A DNA stretch of 14,430 nucleotides from positions 1-14,430 of the forward strand of contig CACZSB010000139.1 in NCBI GenBank assembly GCA_902783765.1. The letters run 5' to 3'. The translations under genes and the position numbers were made by a program. Origin of the DNA: an uncultured Lachnospiraceae bacterium (GTDB lineage Bacteria; Bacillota; Clostridia; Lachnospirales; Lachnospiraceae). The stretch's first letter is position 1. Every line of letters starts with the position of its first letter. The notes beneath the pieces were generated by a model. It was not told where the DNA came from and did no database searches. It saw nothing but the letters and a program-made list of their open reading frames with translations. This document shows positions 7,178-14,227 of the stretch, one piece after another.

Positions 7178-7206
7178 ACTATACCATTGGGCCCTAAAAA
7201 TGTCAA
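7178..7206 (-). promoter_or_regulatory. sigma-A promoter of the gtrA operon
   Basis: Minus strand -35 TTGACA at 7206-7201, a 17-bp spacer, and -10 TATAGT at 7183-7178. It is divergent from the htpG promoter, and the CIRCE-like operator begins 12 bp upstream of this -35. It moves the likely gtrA start codon to 7128. Confidence 0.85.
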
Positions 7207-7218
7207 AGCGGACAGCTG

Positions 7219-7245
7219 TTAGCACTCTATCCTTGTGAGTGCCAG
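7219..7245. promoter_or_regulatory. CIRCE-like HrcA operator
   Basis: TTAGCACTC at 7219-7227, nine bases, then GAGTGCCAG at 7237-7245. The CIRCE consensus is TTAGCACTC-N9-GAGTGCTAA. The left arm is a perfect match, the right arm matches 7 of 9, and the spacing is exact. HrcA represses chaperone genes through this site. Here it lies 7 bp upstream of the htpG -35 and 12 bp upstream of the divergent gtrA -35, rather than over or after a start site as is common. Confidence 0.87.
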
Positions 7246-7252
7246 ATTATTC

Positions 7253-7281
7253 TTGACATCCCCCGCCCGGCTTTCTATAAT
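7253..7281 (+). promoter_or_regulatory. sigma-A promoter of htpG
   Basis: TTGACA at 7253-7258, a 17-bp spacer, and TATAAT at 7276-7281: a perfect consensus promoter. A start near 7288 gives a short leader of about 33 bases with GAAAGGA at 7304-7310, 10 bases before the htpG ATG. A promoter this strong is expected to need repression, which fits the CIRCE-like site next to it. Confidence 0.92.
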
Positions 7282-7320
7282 GGATGCCAGACAAAAACTA
7301 TACGAAAGGATTTCTGCATC

Positions 7321-9285
7321 ATGATAAAGAAAACCCAGGGTCAGCTGTCCATTCATTCCGAAAACATCTTTCCCATCATAAAAAAATGGCTGTATTCTGA
7401 CCACGATATCTTTCTTCGAGAGCTTATTTCCAACGGCTGCGATGCCATTACCAAATTGAAAAAACTGGCTCTTATGGGGCAGACGGAGCTGGCGGATGAG
7501 GATATCCCCGCCCTGACGGTTCGGGTCTCCGCCGAAGCCCGCACCCTCTCCGTGGAGGACAACGGTTTGGGGATGACGGCGGATGAGGTCAGCCGCTATA
7601 TTAATCAAATTGCCTTTTCCGGGGCTGCGGATTTCCTGAAAAAATACAAGGATAAAGCCACCGATGACCAGATTATCGGTCACTTCGGCCTGGGCTTTTA
7701 CAGTGCTTTCATGGTGGCGGATAAGGTCACCATTGACAGTCTTTCCTGGGAAAAAGGAGCCCAGGCTGTCCACTGGGAATCGGAAGGGGGCGTCAGCTTC
7801 AGCCTGGAGGCGGGGGATCGGACCCAGCGAGGGACGCTGATCACCCTTCATTTAGCTGAGGATTCCTACGAGTTTTCCAATGAATACCGGATTCGGGAGG
7901 TGCTGGAAAAATACTGTTCCTTCATGCCCTATCCCATATATCTGATTAACGAAGATGCAGAGGAAGAAGAGGAAGAGGCGGAAACTGCGCAGAAAACCCA
8001 TGGGGAAGAGGCTGCCAAAGCACCTGCGCCCTTAAACGACACCACCCCTCTCTGGCTGAAAAACCCGGCGGAATGTACCGAAGCGGATTATCAGGCCTTT
8101 TATAAAAAGCTCTTCCGGGAATGGCGGGATCCCCTGTTCACCATCCATTTGAATATGGATTATCCCTTCCGAATCCAGGGACTTTTGTACTTCCCCAGAC
8201 TGGATCTGGATCGGGAACCGGCGGAGGGCACCATCAAATTATACAGCAATCAGGTATTTATTGCAGATAATATCAAGGAAGTGATTCCGGAATTTCTGTT
8301 GCTCCTTAAGGGGGTCATCGACTGTCCGGATCTGCCCTTAAACGTTTCCCGCAGCGCCCTGCAAAACGACGGTTTTGTGAAGAAAATTTCCGATTATATC
8401 ACGAAAAAAGTGGCAGAAAAGCTGGTGGGCCTCTTTAACACCCGGCGGGAGGATTACGAAAAGTACTGGGAGGACATCCATCCTTTTATTAAATACGGCT
8501 GCCTGCGGGACGACAAATTCAGCGAGAAAATCCGCAAGGCCATTATTTACAAGAATCTGGAGGGGAAATATGTTTCTCTGGATGAGTATTTAAAGGCCTC
8601 CGTGGCCCCGGAGGAGGATGAAGACGCCCAGAGCGGGGAACCGAACGAGCCTCAAAAAGAGGCGGAGAAAGGCGCGGAAAGCCCGGCCGAGAATCGCTCC
8701 GTGATTTATTATGTAACAGATCCGGTGCAGCAGGCTGCTTATGTGTCCCTGTTCCGGGGTGCCAAGCAGGATGCCCTGTTTTTTACCCATCCCATTGACG
8801 AGCCCTTTATCGGCCGTTTGGAACAGCGCTACGAGGATTACCGTTTCTGCCGCATCGACTCCGATGTGAACGCGGCCCTGACCCGTTCCCTTTCCGCCAA
8901 AAAGGCCAAGGAAAAGGAGGCTGCCTTAAAGCCGGTGTTTGAAAAAGCATTGGCCCGGGAAAACCTCTCCCTGCAAATCTCCCGCTTCCGGGATAAAAAA
9001 ACGGCGGCTCTGATGACCTTCCCCGAGGAGAGCCGGCGAATGAATGATATGATGCGGGCCTACGGTATGGACCCTGCTCAGCTGCCCGGAGAGGAAACCC
9101 TGGTATTAAACAGCGATAATGCCCTGGTGAAGTTTCTGGAAGAAAAACCGGCGGATGAGCGGGCGCCCCTGGTGGCAAGACAGATCTACGATCTGGCCTT
9201 AATGAGTCACAAGCCCCTGACCGCAGAGGAAATGACCGCTTTTTCGGAGCGGAGCCTGAAACTTTTGGAGATGCTAATCCAGTAA
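7321..9285 (+). CDS. htpG: molecular chaperone HtpG (bacterial Hsp90)
   Basis: Cytosolic ATP-dependent chaperone of the Hsp90 family, 654 residues (E. coli HtpG has 624). The N-terminal GHKL ATPase domain shows FLRELISNGCDA with E34, N38 and D41, DNGLGM at 80-85, and the ATP-lid glycine motif in GHFGLGFYSAF at 120-130. The middle domain carries the catalytic arginine R344 in NVSRSALQND. All key ATPase residues are present. Two low-complexity charged stretches are added: an acidic linker at about 211-238 between the N and middle domains, and a Glu/Pro-rich one at about 428-459 in the middle-to-C region. Eukaryotic Hsp90 has such a linker, while the best-known bacterial forms have little of it. 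It is a single-gene unit with its own promoter, a CIRCE-like operator and a strong terminator. Confidence 0.96.
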   Translation: MIKKTQGQLSIHSENIFPIIKKWLYSDHDIFLRELISNGCDAITKLKKLALMGQTELADEDIPALTVRVSAEARTLSVEDNGLGMTADEVSRYINQIAFSGAADFLKKYKDKATDDQIIGHFGLGFYSAFMVADKVTIDSLSWEKGAQAVHWESEGGVSFSLEAGDRTQRGTLITLHLAEDSYEFSNEYRIREVLEKYCSFMPYPIYLINEDAEEEEEEAETAQKTHGEEAAKAPAPLNDTTPLWLKNPAECTEADYQAFYKKLFREWRDPLFTIHLNMDYPFRIQGLLYFPRLDLDREPAEGTIKLYSNQVFIADNIKEVIPEFLLLLKGVIDCPDLPLNVSRSALQNDGFVKKISDYITKKVAEKLVGLFNTRREDYEKYWEDIHPFIKYGCLRDDKFSEKIRKAIIYKNLEGKYVSLDEYLKASVAPEEDEDAQSGEPNEPQKEAEKGAESPAENRSVIYYVTDPVQQAAYVSLFRGAKQDALFFTHPIDEPFIGRLEQRYEDYRFCRIDSDVNAALTRSLSAKKAKEKEAALKPVFEKALARENLSLQISRFRDKKTAALMTFPEESRRMNDMMRAYGMDPAQLPGEETLVLNSDNALVKFLEEKPADERAPLVARQIYDLALMSHKPLTAEEMTAFSERSLKLLEMLIQ

Positions 9286-9290
9286 TAAAA

Positions 9291-9333
9291 ACGCCCCTTT
9301 CTTCTCCCGCTTTCGGGGGAGGAAAGGGGCTTT
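9291..9333. terminator. bidirectional terminator between htpG and the XRE gene
   Basis: GCCCCTTT (9293-9300) pairs with AAAGGGGC (9323-9330) around an inner C-rich/G-rich extension. TTTAT follows on the plus strand after htpG. On the minus strand the same hairpin is followed by GTTTTTATTA, so it also ends the converging XRE gene, whose stop is at 9357. The minus-strand T-run is the better one. Confidence 0.88.
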
Positions 9334-9356
9334 ATGGAAAAGCCAAGCGTTATGCC

Positions 9357-10013
9357 CTATGATTTGCGGGCATACTTGTATTTGGAAACGAGCATTATAA
9401 GTACCACAAAGGAGACGAAAACCACGGACAGGACGATATGGAATAATCGCTTACTTTCACTGCCCTCTATAAAGTAAATCCCGAAGAAAAGGATATTACA
9501 GATCACGGCCTGGAGGCCGGTAAATAACCAAACACTGTTCAGGACGGCCGCCACCATCTCGTCGGAGTCCTTTTCTTTATTATATCCGGAGATGAGCGAA
9601 TAATCGTTATTCCTTATGCAATATCCGAAGCAAACATGAAAAATAAAGTGAAAAAACAGAAATAAAGAGGGACAGCTCAGCCAGCTTGGGAAGGACAGCT
9701 TACCCATAAAGACCCCTACCAGATGCCCTGTGCTCAAAAGGAAGGTGGCCGCCAGCATCCATCTTCTGGCAGCCATGTTCTGCTTTTTCTTTACTGTTTT
9801 GAAAACAGAAAACCCCTCCAGGCGTTGGCCTTCCAAAAGATCTATATCGAAGATATCCCTAATTTCCTGTATGATATTGGCCCCGGGAACGGTTCTGCCA
9901 CTCTCCCAGCTGGAAATCGTTTGACGGGAAACCCCCAGGCGTTTTGCCATTTCTGCCTGGGTCAGATTATTATCTTCCCGCAGCTTCAGCAAGTTTTTAC
10001 CAATGTCCTGCAT
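9357..10013 (-). CDS. XRE-family regulator with four-helix membrane domain
   Basis: A 218-residue protein. Residues 5-60 are a classic Cro/C1-type helix-turn-helix: LTQAEMAKRLGVSRQTISSWESGR. After a short basic linker (about 72-85) come four hydrophobic helices at about 86-104, 113-133, 153-182 and 189-211, so the DNA-binding domain would be tethered to the membrane. The segment YSLISGYNKEKD between helices 2 and 3 resembles the GYNT-type motif of small DUF3784-like membrane proteins. The signal sensed is unknown; membrane or envelope stress is a guess. The start at 10013 is chosen over the upstream ATG because AAAGGAGGG lies just before it and the HTH begins directly. It is a single-gene unit ending at a terminator shared with htpG. 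Confidence 0.85.
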   Translation of the reverse strand: MQDIGKNLLKLREDNNLTQAEMAKRLGVSRQTISSWESGRTVPGANIIQEIRDIFDIDLLEGQRLEGFSVFKTVKKKQNMAARRWMLAATFLLSTGHLVGVFMGKLSFPSWLSCPSLFLFFHFIFHVCFGYCIRNNDYSLISGYNKEKDSDEMVAAVLNSVWLFTGLQAVICNILFFGIYFIEGSESKRLFHIVLSVVFVSFVVLIMLVSKYKYARKS

Positions 10014-10045
10014 TTGTATTTCCCTCCTTTTCTTTTGATATCCAA

Positions 10046-10074
10046 TAAATAGCACAAAGCTTCGCCGCACTCAA
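10046..10074 (-). promoter_or_regulatory. possible promoter of the XRE gene
   Basis: Minus strand TTGAGT at 10074-10069, a 17-bp spacer, and TATTTA at 10051-10046, placed about 33 bp before the chosen start codon. It is a moderate match only. It would put the upstream ATG at 10070 before the transcript start, in line with the start chosen at 10013. Confidence 0.4.
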
Positions 10075-10163
10075 GGAAATAAGTGGGGATTGACCGTTAA
10101 AAAATGTGGAATTCCCTGTCAAAAATTGTAGCAGCTTAAAAAAATCCCCTTTTTGCCCATGAT

Positions 10164-10194
10164 TACATAAAAAGTCGGCGCAAAACGCCGACTT
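10164..10194 (-). terminator. terminator of the SCP2-domain gene
   Basis: Minus strand AAGTCGGCG (10194-10186), loop TTTTG, CGCCGACTT (10180-10172), then a T-run reaching 10165. A perfect 9-bp stem with a U-tract: a strong intrinsic terminator about 30 bp after the stop codon. Confidence 0.93.
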
Positions 10195-10222
10195 AAAATG
10201 GTTCTTTTTAAAGGAAGCCCTT

Positions 10223-10711
10223 TTATTTCTTGGAATCCGCCTTTTTGGCAGGGGCTTTTTTTGCTACTTCTTTTTTCGCAGGAGCCTTCTCCGTCACTTC
10301 CTTCTTTACGGGAGCTTTTTCTGCCACTGGCTTTTTGGCGGGAGCCTTTTTCGTGGTGGCGGTTTTGGGGGCAGCCGGCTTCTTGGGGGCAGCGTTGACT
10401 GCGCTCACAAAAGCGGAGAACTTTCCTTCATCCCCTTCCAGCCGAATCTGACCTTCGGAGCGAGCCTCTGCCGCATTCAGCTTTCCGGCGAGCAGAGCCA
10501 GAATCGCATCGGCACCGCCTCTGACCTTGCAGTTATGATCATAGTATTCATAGGGCTCCACAGCCACTTTAGCATTGGATACTTCCACATAAAAGGCGCC
10601 TTCGCCCTCTCCCTCAACATCAAACTGAATGGCAATATGCCCGTCAATCTTCCCGGCATCCATCTTTTTTGCAGCCTGTTTTGCTTTTTTTACCACTTCT
10701 TCATAAGTCAT
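10223..10711 (-). CDS. SCP2 sterol-transfer-like domain with Lys/Ala/Pro decapeptide tail
   Basis: A 162-residue protein. Residues 1-107 fit a small SCP2-like (sterol carrier protein 2) fold: FDVEGEGEGAFYVEV, a beta strand VAVEPY, then ADAILALLAGKLNAAEARSEGQIRLEGD, which has the usual pattern of a helix ending in GKL and then G-x-I-x-L-x-G. SCP2 domains bind lipids or acyl chains; the bacterial ligand is unknown. Residues 109-162 are a low-complexity basic tail with four exact 10-residue units, (K/E)KAP(A/V)KK plus three. It resembles histone H1-like tails, suggesting binding to a polyanion such as nucleic acid or teichoic acid. No signal peptide is seen. The start at 10711 is preferred to the ATG at 10717 because AAGGAGG is then 9 rather than 3 bases away. 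It is a single-gene unit with its own promoter and terminator. Confidence 0.8.
   Translation of the reverse strand: MTYEEVVKKAKQAAKKMDAGKIDGHIAIQFDVEGEGEGAFYVEVSNAKVAVEPYEYYDHNCKVRGGADAILALLAGKLNAAEARSEGQIRLEGDEGKFSAFVSAVNAAPKKPAAPKTATTKKAPAKKPVAEKAPVKKEVTEKAPAKKEVAKKAPAKKADSKK
10232..10351 (-). repeat. four tandem 30-bp coding repeats (KKAPAKK tail)
   Basis: Codons 121-160 of the SCP2-domain gene form four in-register 10-residue units: KKAPAKKPVA, EKAPVKKEVT, EKAPAKKEVA and KKAPAKKADS. The units differ at few positions. The unit number could vary between strains by slippage or recombination. Confidence 0.88.
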
Positions 10712-10832
10712 AACCATTTTCCTCCTTGTACCTTCACACAAACCTCAACCGGCTCCGACGTATTCTGAGGCAAATTGCCTCTGCCATCAGGCGAATTTCC
10801 CGCCGCAGCAAATGCTCTCCCTATTGGGATAA
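10712..10832 (-). promoter_or_regulatory. structured leader of the SCP2-domain mRNA (unrecognised)
   Basis: About 120 bases lie between the predicted transcript start and the start codon. They contain the inverted repeat GAGGCAA-A-TTGCCTC (10767-10781), a GGCG/CGCC hairpin (10790-10804), and a short AGCA/TGCT hairpin. It matches no riboswitch class I know. It may be a protein-binding site or an mRNA-stabilising structure. Confidence 0.4.
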
Positions 10833-10838
10833 TGGCGC

Positions 10839-10867
10839 ATTATACAATAATGTTTTTCAGCTTGCAA
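10839..10867 (-). promoter_or_regulatory. sigma-A promoter of the SCP2-domain gene
   Basis: Minus strand -35 TTGCAA at 10867-10862, a 17-bp spacer, and -10 TATAAT at 10844-10839 (6 of 6). It lies in the gap after smpB, so the SCP2-domain gene is transcribed on its own. Confidence 0.82.
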
Positions 10868-10954
10868 GTTTTTTATAATATTTCTTCTTAGTTTTTCTTC
10901 GTTTGGGTTTCCCGGCATCATTATCTTGCTAAAGCGGAAAGAATCCCGCAATCC

Positions 10955-11410
10955 TTACTGGTCCCGCTCCCGCTCCGCCTGACGTTTCACATCCCGTTCC
11001 TTGATGCTTTCCCGTTTATCATAAAGCTTTTTGCCCCGGGCCAGGCCAATTTCCAGTTTTACCCGCTGTCCCTTGAAATAGATTTTTAAGGGAACAATGG
11101 TATAACCCTGGCGCTCCACCCCCGCTTTCAGCTTGCGGATTTCATAATCATGGAGCAGGAGCTTGCGGACTCGCAGGGGATCCCGGTTAAAAATATTCCC
11201 CTTCTCATAGGGGCTGATATGCATGCCATGAATGAAAACCTCTCCCCGTTTTTCCTGTATATAGGACTCCTTCAGAGAACAGTGGCCCATGCGAAGGGAC
11301 TTTACCTCGGTACCGGCCAGGGCGATGCCCGCTTCGTAGGTATCCTCAATAAAGAAATCGTGATAGGCTTTTTTATTGGCAGCGATCTGTCGAATACTGT
11401 CTTTTCCCAT
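10955..11410 (-). CDS. smpB: SsrA-binding protein
   Basis: SmpB, 151 residues, the partner of tmRNA in rescuing stalled ribosomes. It delivers alanyl-tmRNA to the A site and acts in the cytoplasm. Recognised by ANKKAYHDFFIEDTYEAGI, GTEVKSLR, and the C-terminal GLARGKKLYDKRESIKERD, whose basic tail enters the mRNA channel. Full length with no missing part. The start ATG at 11408-11410 follows GAGGAAAG. That ribosome site begins immediately after the U-run of the terminator closing secG, so expression needs read-through or a promoter I cannot see. The tmRNA gene, often nearby in relatives, is not in this window. Confidence 0.96.
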   Translation of the reverse strand: MGKDSIRQIAANKKAYHDFFIEDTYEAGIALAGTEVKSLRMGHCSLKESYIQEKRGEVFIHGMHISPYEKGNIFNRDPLRVRKLLLHDYEIRKLKAGVERQGYTIVPLKIYFKGQRVKLEIGLARGKKLYDKRESIKERDVKRQAERERDQ

Positions 11411-11421
11411 AATCTTTCCTC

Positions 11422-11451
11422 AAAAAAAGTGCCTGGTCCCGCCAGGCACTT
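11422..11451 (-). terminator. terminator between secG and smpB
   Basis: Minus strand AAGTGCCTGG (11451-11442), loop CGGGA, CCAGGCACTT (11436-11427), followed by a T-run to 11422. A perfect 10-bp stem plus 7 Ts is a strong intrinsic terminator. It ends about 5 bases before the smpB ribosome site. Confidence 0.93.
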
Positions 11452-11470
11452 CACAGATTCCGGGATACGC

Positions 11471-11716
11471 TTAACCCAGAATATTGATCAGCAACGCGAT
11501 CAGCATGAATGCAATCAGGCAGATGCGGGTATACTTTTTCAGCTGGCCTTCCTTGGTGCGCCCGCTGTTTTTGGCAGCAAAGCTGGTTTCCGCCAAACCG
11601 CCGGCCAGGCCGCCGGTGAGCCCCTTTTCATTTCCTTCCTGAAGCATGACCAGAACAATCATGGCCAGGGAAATCAGAACCAGCAATATCTTCAAAATCG
11701 TTACAACTACAGGCAT
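11471..11716 (-). CDS. secG: preprotein translocase subunit SecG
   Basis: SecG, an 81-residue membrane subunit of the SecYEG protein-export channel. Two transmembrane helices lie at about 3-26 and 60-80. Between them is the conserved cytoplasmic loop LVMLQEGNEKGLTGGLAGG, with the LQ and Gly-rich segment typical of the family. The start is supported by GGGAGGAG upstream. It lies downstream of pheT and upstream of smpB, and the secG-smpB neighbourhood is common in Bacillota. A strong terminator follows the stop. Confidence 0.93.
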   Translation of the reverse strand: MPVVVTILKILLVLISLAMIVLVMLQEGNEKGLTGGLAGGLAETSFAAKNSGRTKEGQLKKYTRICLIAFMLIALLINILG

Positions 11717-11747
11717 TGTTTTTCTCCTCCCGAGGAAATGCTCTGCT

Positions 11748-11776
11748 ATCCTATCATCTTAAGGCCAGAATTACAA
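11748..11776 (-). promoter_or_regulatory. possible promoter of secG
   Basis: Minus strand TTGTAA at 11776-11771, a 17-bp spacer, and TAGGAT at 11753-11748, in the 69-bp pheT-secG gap. Each box matches 4 of 6 consensus positions. No clear terminator follows pheT, so secG could also be read from the pheST operon. Confidence 0.35.
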
Positions 11777-11785
11777 GCACTTTTT

Positions 11786-14215
11786 TTAGCTTCTCAAGCT
11801 GATACCCATCTGTTCCAGGCCATTCAGAATCTTATTCATCACCGTGCTGATATCCTTTTCCTCCAGGGTCCGATCCGGAGCCCGCAGTACCAGCTTATAA
11901 GCCACCGATTTCTTGCCGGCCTCCAGCTGTTCCCCTTCATAAACATCAAAGAGCTCCAGGGATTCCAGGATTTTTCCGCTGCGCTGACGCAGAAGCTTCT
12001 CCACCTGTCCCACAGGGGTGGCCTTATCCATTACCAAAGCCAGGTCTCGACTCACCGAAGGGAAGCGGGCGATGCCCTCAAACTTTTGCTGGTCCAGATT
12101 AGTTAGCGGCACAATGGCCGGCAGATCCAGCACCGCCACATAGGCCCGTTCATTTAAGCCGAAAGCCTCTCCCACCAGGGGATGGATTTCTCCTAAATAA
12201 CCCAGCTCTGCGCTCCCGTAACGAAGCACTGCCTGACGGCCCGGATGGAAGAAGGGATAGGCCCCCGTGTTCTCGTATTCCGGAATGTCCTTAAGGCCCG
12301 CCTTTTTCAGGAAAGCTTCTGCCGTGGCCTTCAGATTGAAGAAATCCCCCTCCCCAAAGAAGCCGAAGCAAAGCTGCCGCCGTTCCTCCGGCAGTTCCGT
12401 TAAGGGCAGGGCTTTGGGATGGTAGATCATGGCCAGCTCATAAAGCTTTACATTTTTGTTCCGGCGGTTGGCATTGGTGGCCAGAGAGCCGAGCATGCCC
12501 GCCAGGGGCAGGGTCCGCATGATGCTGTAGTCTTCTCCCAAGGGATTGGATATGGTCACCGCCTGCCGCAGAGGAGAATCTCCGGGCAGCCGCAGCTTGT
12601 CCCAGACCTTAGGACTTTCAAAAGAGAAATTCATGGATTCACTGTAGCCCGCATATTCCATCACTTGGCCCGCCAGTTTCTCCACCCGGGTTTTATAGGA
12701 TAGCTTGCCCGGGGTGGCCTCTCCCCGAGGAAGGGTCACAGGAATCTTGTCATAGCCATAGAAACGGGCCACTTCCTCTGCCAAATCCGCCTCGCATTCC
12801 AGATCCTGACGGAAAGTAGGCACCTTCACCACCCGGCGGGCGGCGTCATATGCCAGCTCCAGGGGCGGGAAATAAGAGAGCATGGTTTCTTCGGATAAAT
12901 CCGTGCCCAAAAGACCGTTGATCCAGTCCGGCCGGAAGGGAATCTCCCGCTGCACCGGCTTGGTGGCATAGACATCCACGCAGCCGCTCACCACTTCTCC
13001 GCAGCCCAGCTCCTCCACCAGAGCGCAGGCCCGATTGATGGCCGCCAGGGCATTTTCCGGATCCAGCCCCTTTTCAAACTTGCCGGAGGCATCCGTTCGC
13101 AGGCCCAGCCGCTTGGCGGACAGCCGCACATTCACCCCGTTAAAGCAGGCCGATTCAAATACCACGGTATGTACGTTATCGGTGATTTTAGAGTTTTCGC
13201 CTCCCATAATCCCGGCAATGCCAATGGGCTTTTCCCCGTCGCAGATCATCAGCATGTTTTCGTCCAGCTGCCGCTCCTGACCGTCCAGGGTCACGAACTT
13301 ATCACCCTTGGCGGCCCGCTTCACCAGGATTTTCTTCCCGGCAATCTGCTCATAATCAAAGGCATGCATGGGCTGGCCGTACTCTTCCATCACATAATTG
13401 GTGATGTCCACCAGATTGTTGATGGGGCGGATACCGCTGGCCCGAAGCCGCTGCTGCATCCAGGCAGGGGAGGGGCCGAATTTGATATTCTTCACCACCC
13501 GGGCCACATAGCGGGGGCACAGCTCCGCGTCCTTCACTTCCACCGTAATATAATCCGCGGCTTTTTCCCCGTTTCCCGTTTCCGGTACCACCGGTGCTTG
13601 AAAGGGCAAGCGGAAGGTGGCCGCCGCTTCCCGGGCAATCCCCATTACGCTGTAACAATCCACCCGGTTGGAGGTGATTTCGTATTCAAACACCGTATCG
13701 CGCAGGCCCAGAGCTTCCAGCGCGTCATCTCCGGGTTTTACCGGGCTGCCTTCGGGAAATACGTAAATGCCGTTTTCCGGGGCCTCCGGGAAGAAGTTCC
13801 GGTCAAAGCCCAGCTCCTCCACGGAGCACATCATGCCCTGGGAGGGCACGCCCCGCAGGGCGCCGGCTTTGATTACCACCCCATCCTCCGGCAGATGGCC
13901 GTCGTGGTCTCCCGCCACCTTGCCCCCGTCCAGCACCACCACCACAGTCTGGCCCGCCGCCGCATTGGGGGCGCCGGTAACGATCTGGATGGGCTCGGGT
14001 CCGCCCACATTCACCTGGCAGACCACCAGCTTGTCCGCATCCGGGTGGCTCTCCAGCTTGTCAATATGACCCACCACGATTTTTTCCAGGTTTTTATCCA
14101 GGGGCGCAAAGCCCTCCAGCTTGGTGCCGGAAAGGGTCATTTTGTCAAAGTATTCCTGATCACCGGCCTTAAGACCCGGCACATAGGATTTGATCCAATT
14201 ATAGGAAGTTTTCAT
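11786..14215 (-). CDS. pheT: phenylalanine--tRNA ligase beta subunit
   Basis: Beta chain of the class II alpha2-beta2 phenylalanyl-tRNA synthetase, 809 residues, the normal full length for the bacterial type. An EMAP/OB-fold tRNA-binding domain at about 39-150 contains GHIDKLESHPDADKL. Then come the B3/B4 editing region with ASGKFEKGLDPENA, the B5 domain (IPFRPDWINGLLG), the catalytic-like core with SFESPKVWDKLRLP, and a C-terminal anticodon-binding (FDX-ACB) domain from about residue 715, starting IARFPSVSRDLALVMD. The start follows AGGAGGAGAG. It lies directly after pheS with a 91-bp gap filled by repeat copy D, so the pheST mRNA should carry that hairpin between its two cistrons. No frameshift or missing domain is seen. 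Confidence 0.97.
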   Translation of the reverse strand: MKTSYNWIKSYVPGLKAGDQEYFDKMTLSGTKLEGFAPLDKNLEKIVVGHIDKLESHPDADKLVVCQVNVGGPEPIQIVTGAPNAAAGQTVVVVLDGGKVAGDHDGHLPEDGVVIKAGALRGVPSQGMMCSVEELGFDRNFFPEAPENGIYVFPEGSPVKPGDDALEALGLRDTVFEYEITSNRVDCYSVMGIAREAAATFRLPFQAPVVPETGNGEKAADYITVEVKDAELCPRYVARVVKNIKFGPSPAWMQQRLRASGIRPINNLVDITNYVMEEYGQPMHAFDYEQIAGKKILVKRAAKGDKFVTLDGQERQLDENMLMICDGEKPIGIAGIMGGENSKITDNVHTVVFESACFNGVNVRLSAKRLGLRTDASGKFEKGLDPENALAAINRACALVEELGCGEVVSGCVDVYATKPVQREIPFRPDWINGLLGTDLSEETMLSYFPPLELAYDAARRVVKVPTFRQDLECEADLAEEVARFYGYDKIPVTLPRGEATPGKLSYKTRVEKLAGQVMEYAGYSESMNFSFESPKVWDKLRLPGDSPLRQAVTISNPLGEDYSIMRTLPLAGMLGSLATNANRRNKNVKLYELAMIYHPKALPLTELPEERRQLCFGFFGEGDFFNLKATAEAFLKKAGLKDIPEYENTGAYPFFHPGRQAVLRYGSAELGYLGEIHPLVGEAFGLNERAYVAVLDLPAIVPLTNLDQQKFEGIARFPSVSRDLALVMDKATPVGQVEKLLRQRSGKILESLELFDVYEGEQLEAGKKSVAYKLVLRAPDRTLEEKDISTVMNKILNGLEQMGISLRS

Positions 14216-14227
14216 GTTATTCTCTCC

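Noticed and set aside
7129..7206. Longer N terminus for the GtrA-family protein starting at 7206
   Set aside because: A strong minus-strand promoter (TTGACA-17-TATAGT) lies within these codons, so they would precede the transcript start; the ATG at 7128 has a plausible ribosome site.
7219..7851. Minus-strand open frame opposite the start of htpG
   Set aside because: It is antisense to htpG and covers the htpG promoter and CIRCE-like site; no family resemblance.
10075..10160. Inverted GGGGATT / AATCCCC with TTGAC / GTCAA near the XRE gene as an operator
   Set aside because: The arms are about 50 bp apart and irregular; possible by chance in an AT-rich gap, with no second copy to support it.
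10742..10954. tmRNA (ssrA) gene next to smpB
   Set aside because: The gap is too short for a tmRNA, and no tag-coding segment ending in LAA/VAA or tRNA-like end is visible; it holds a promoter and leader instead.
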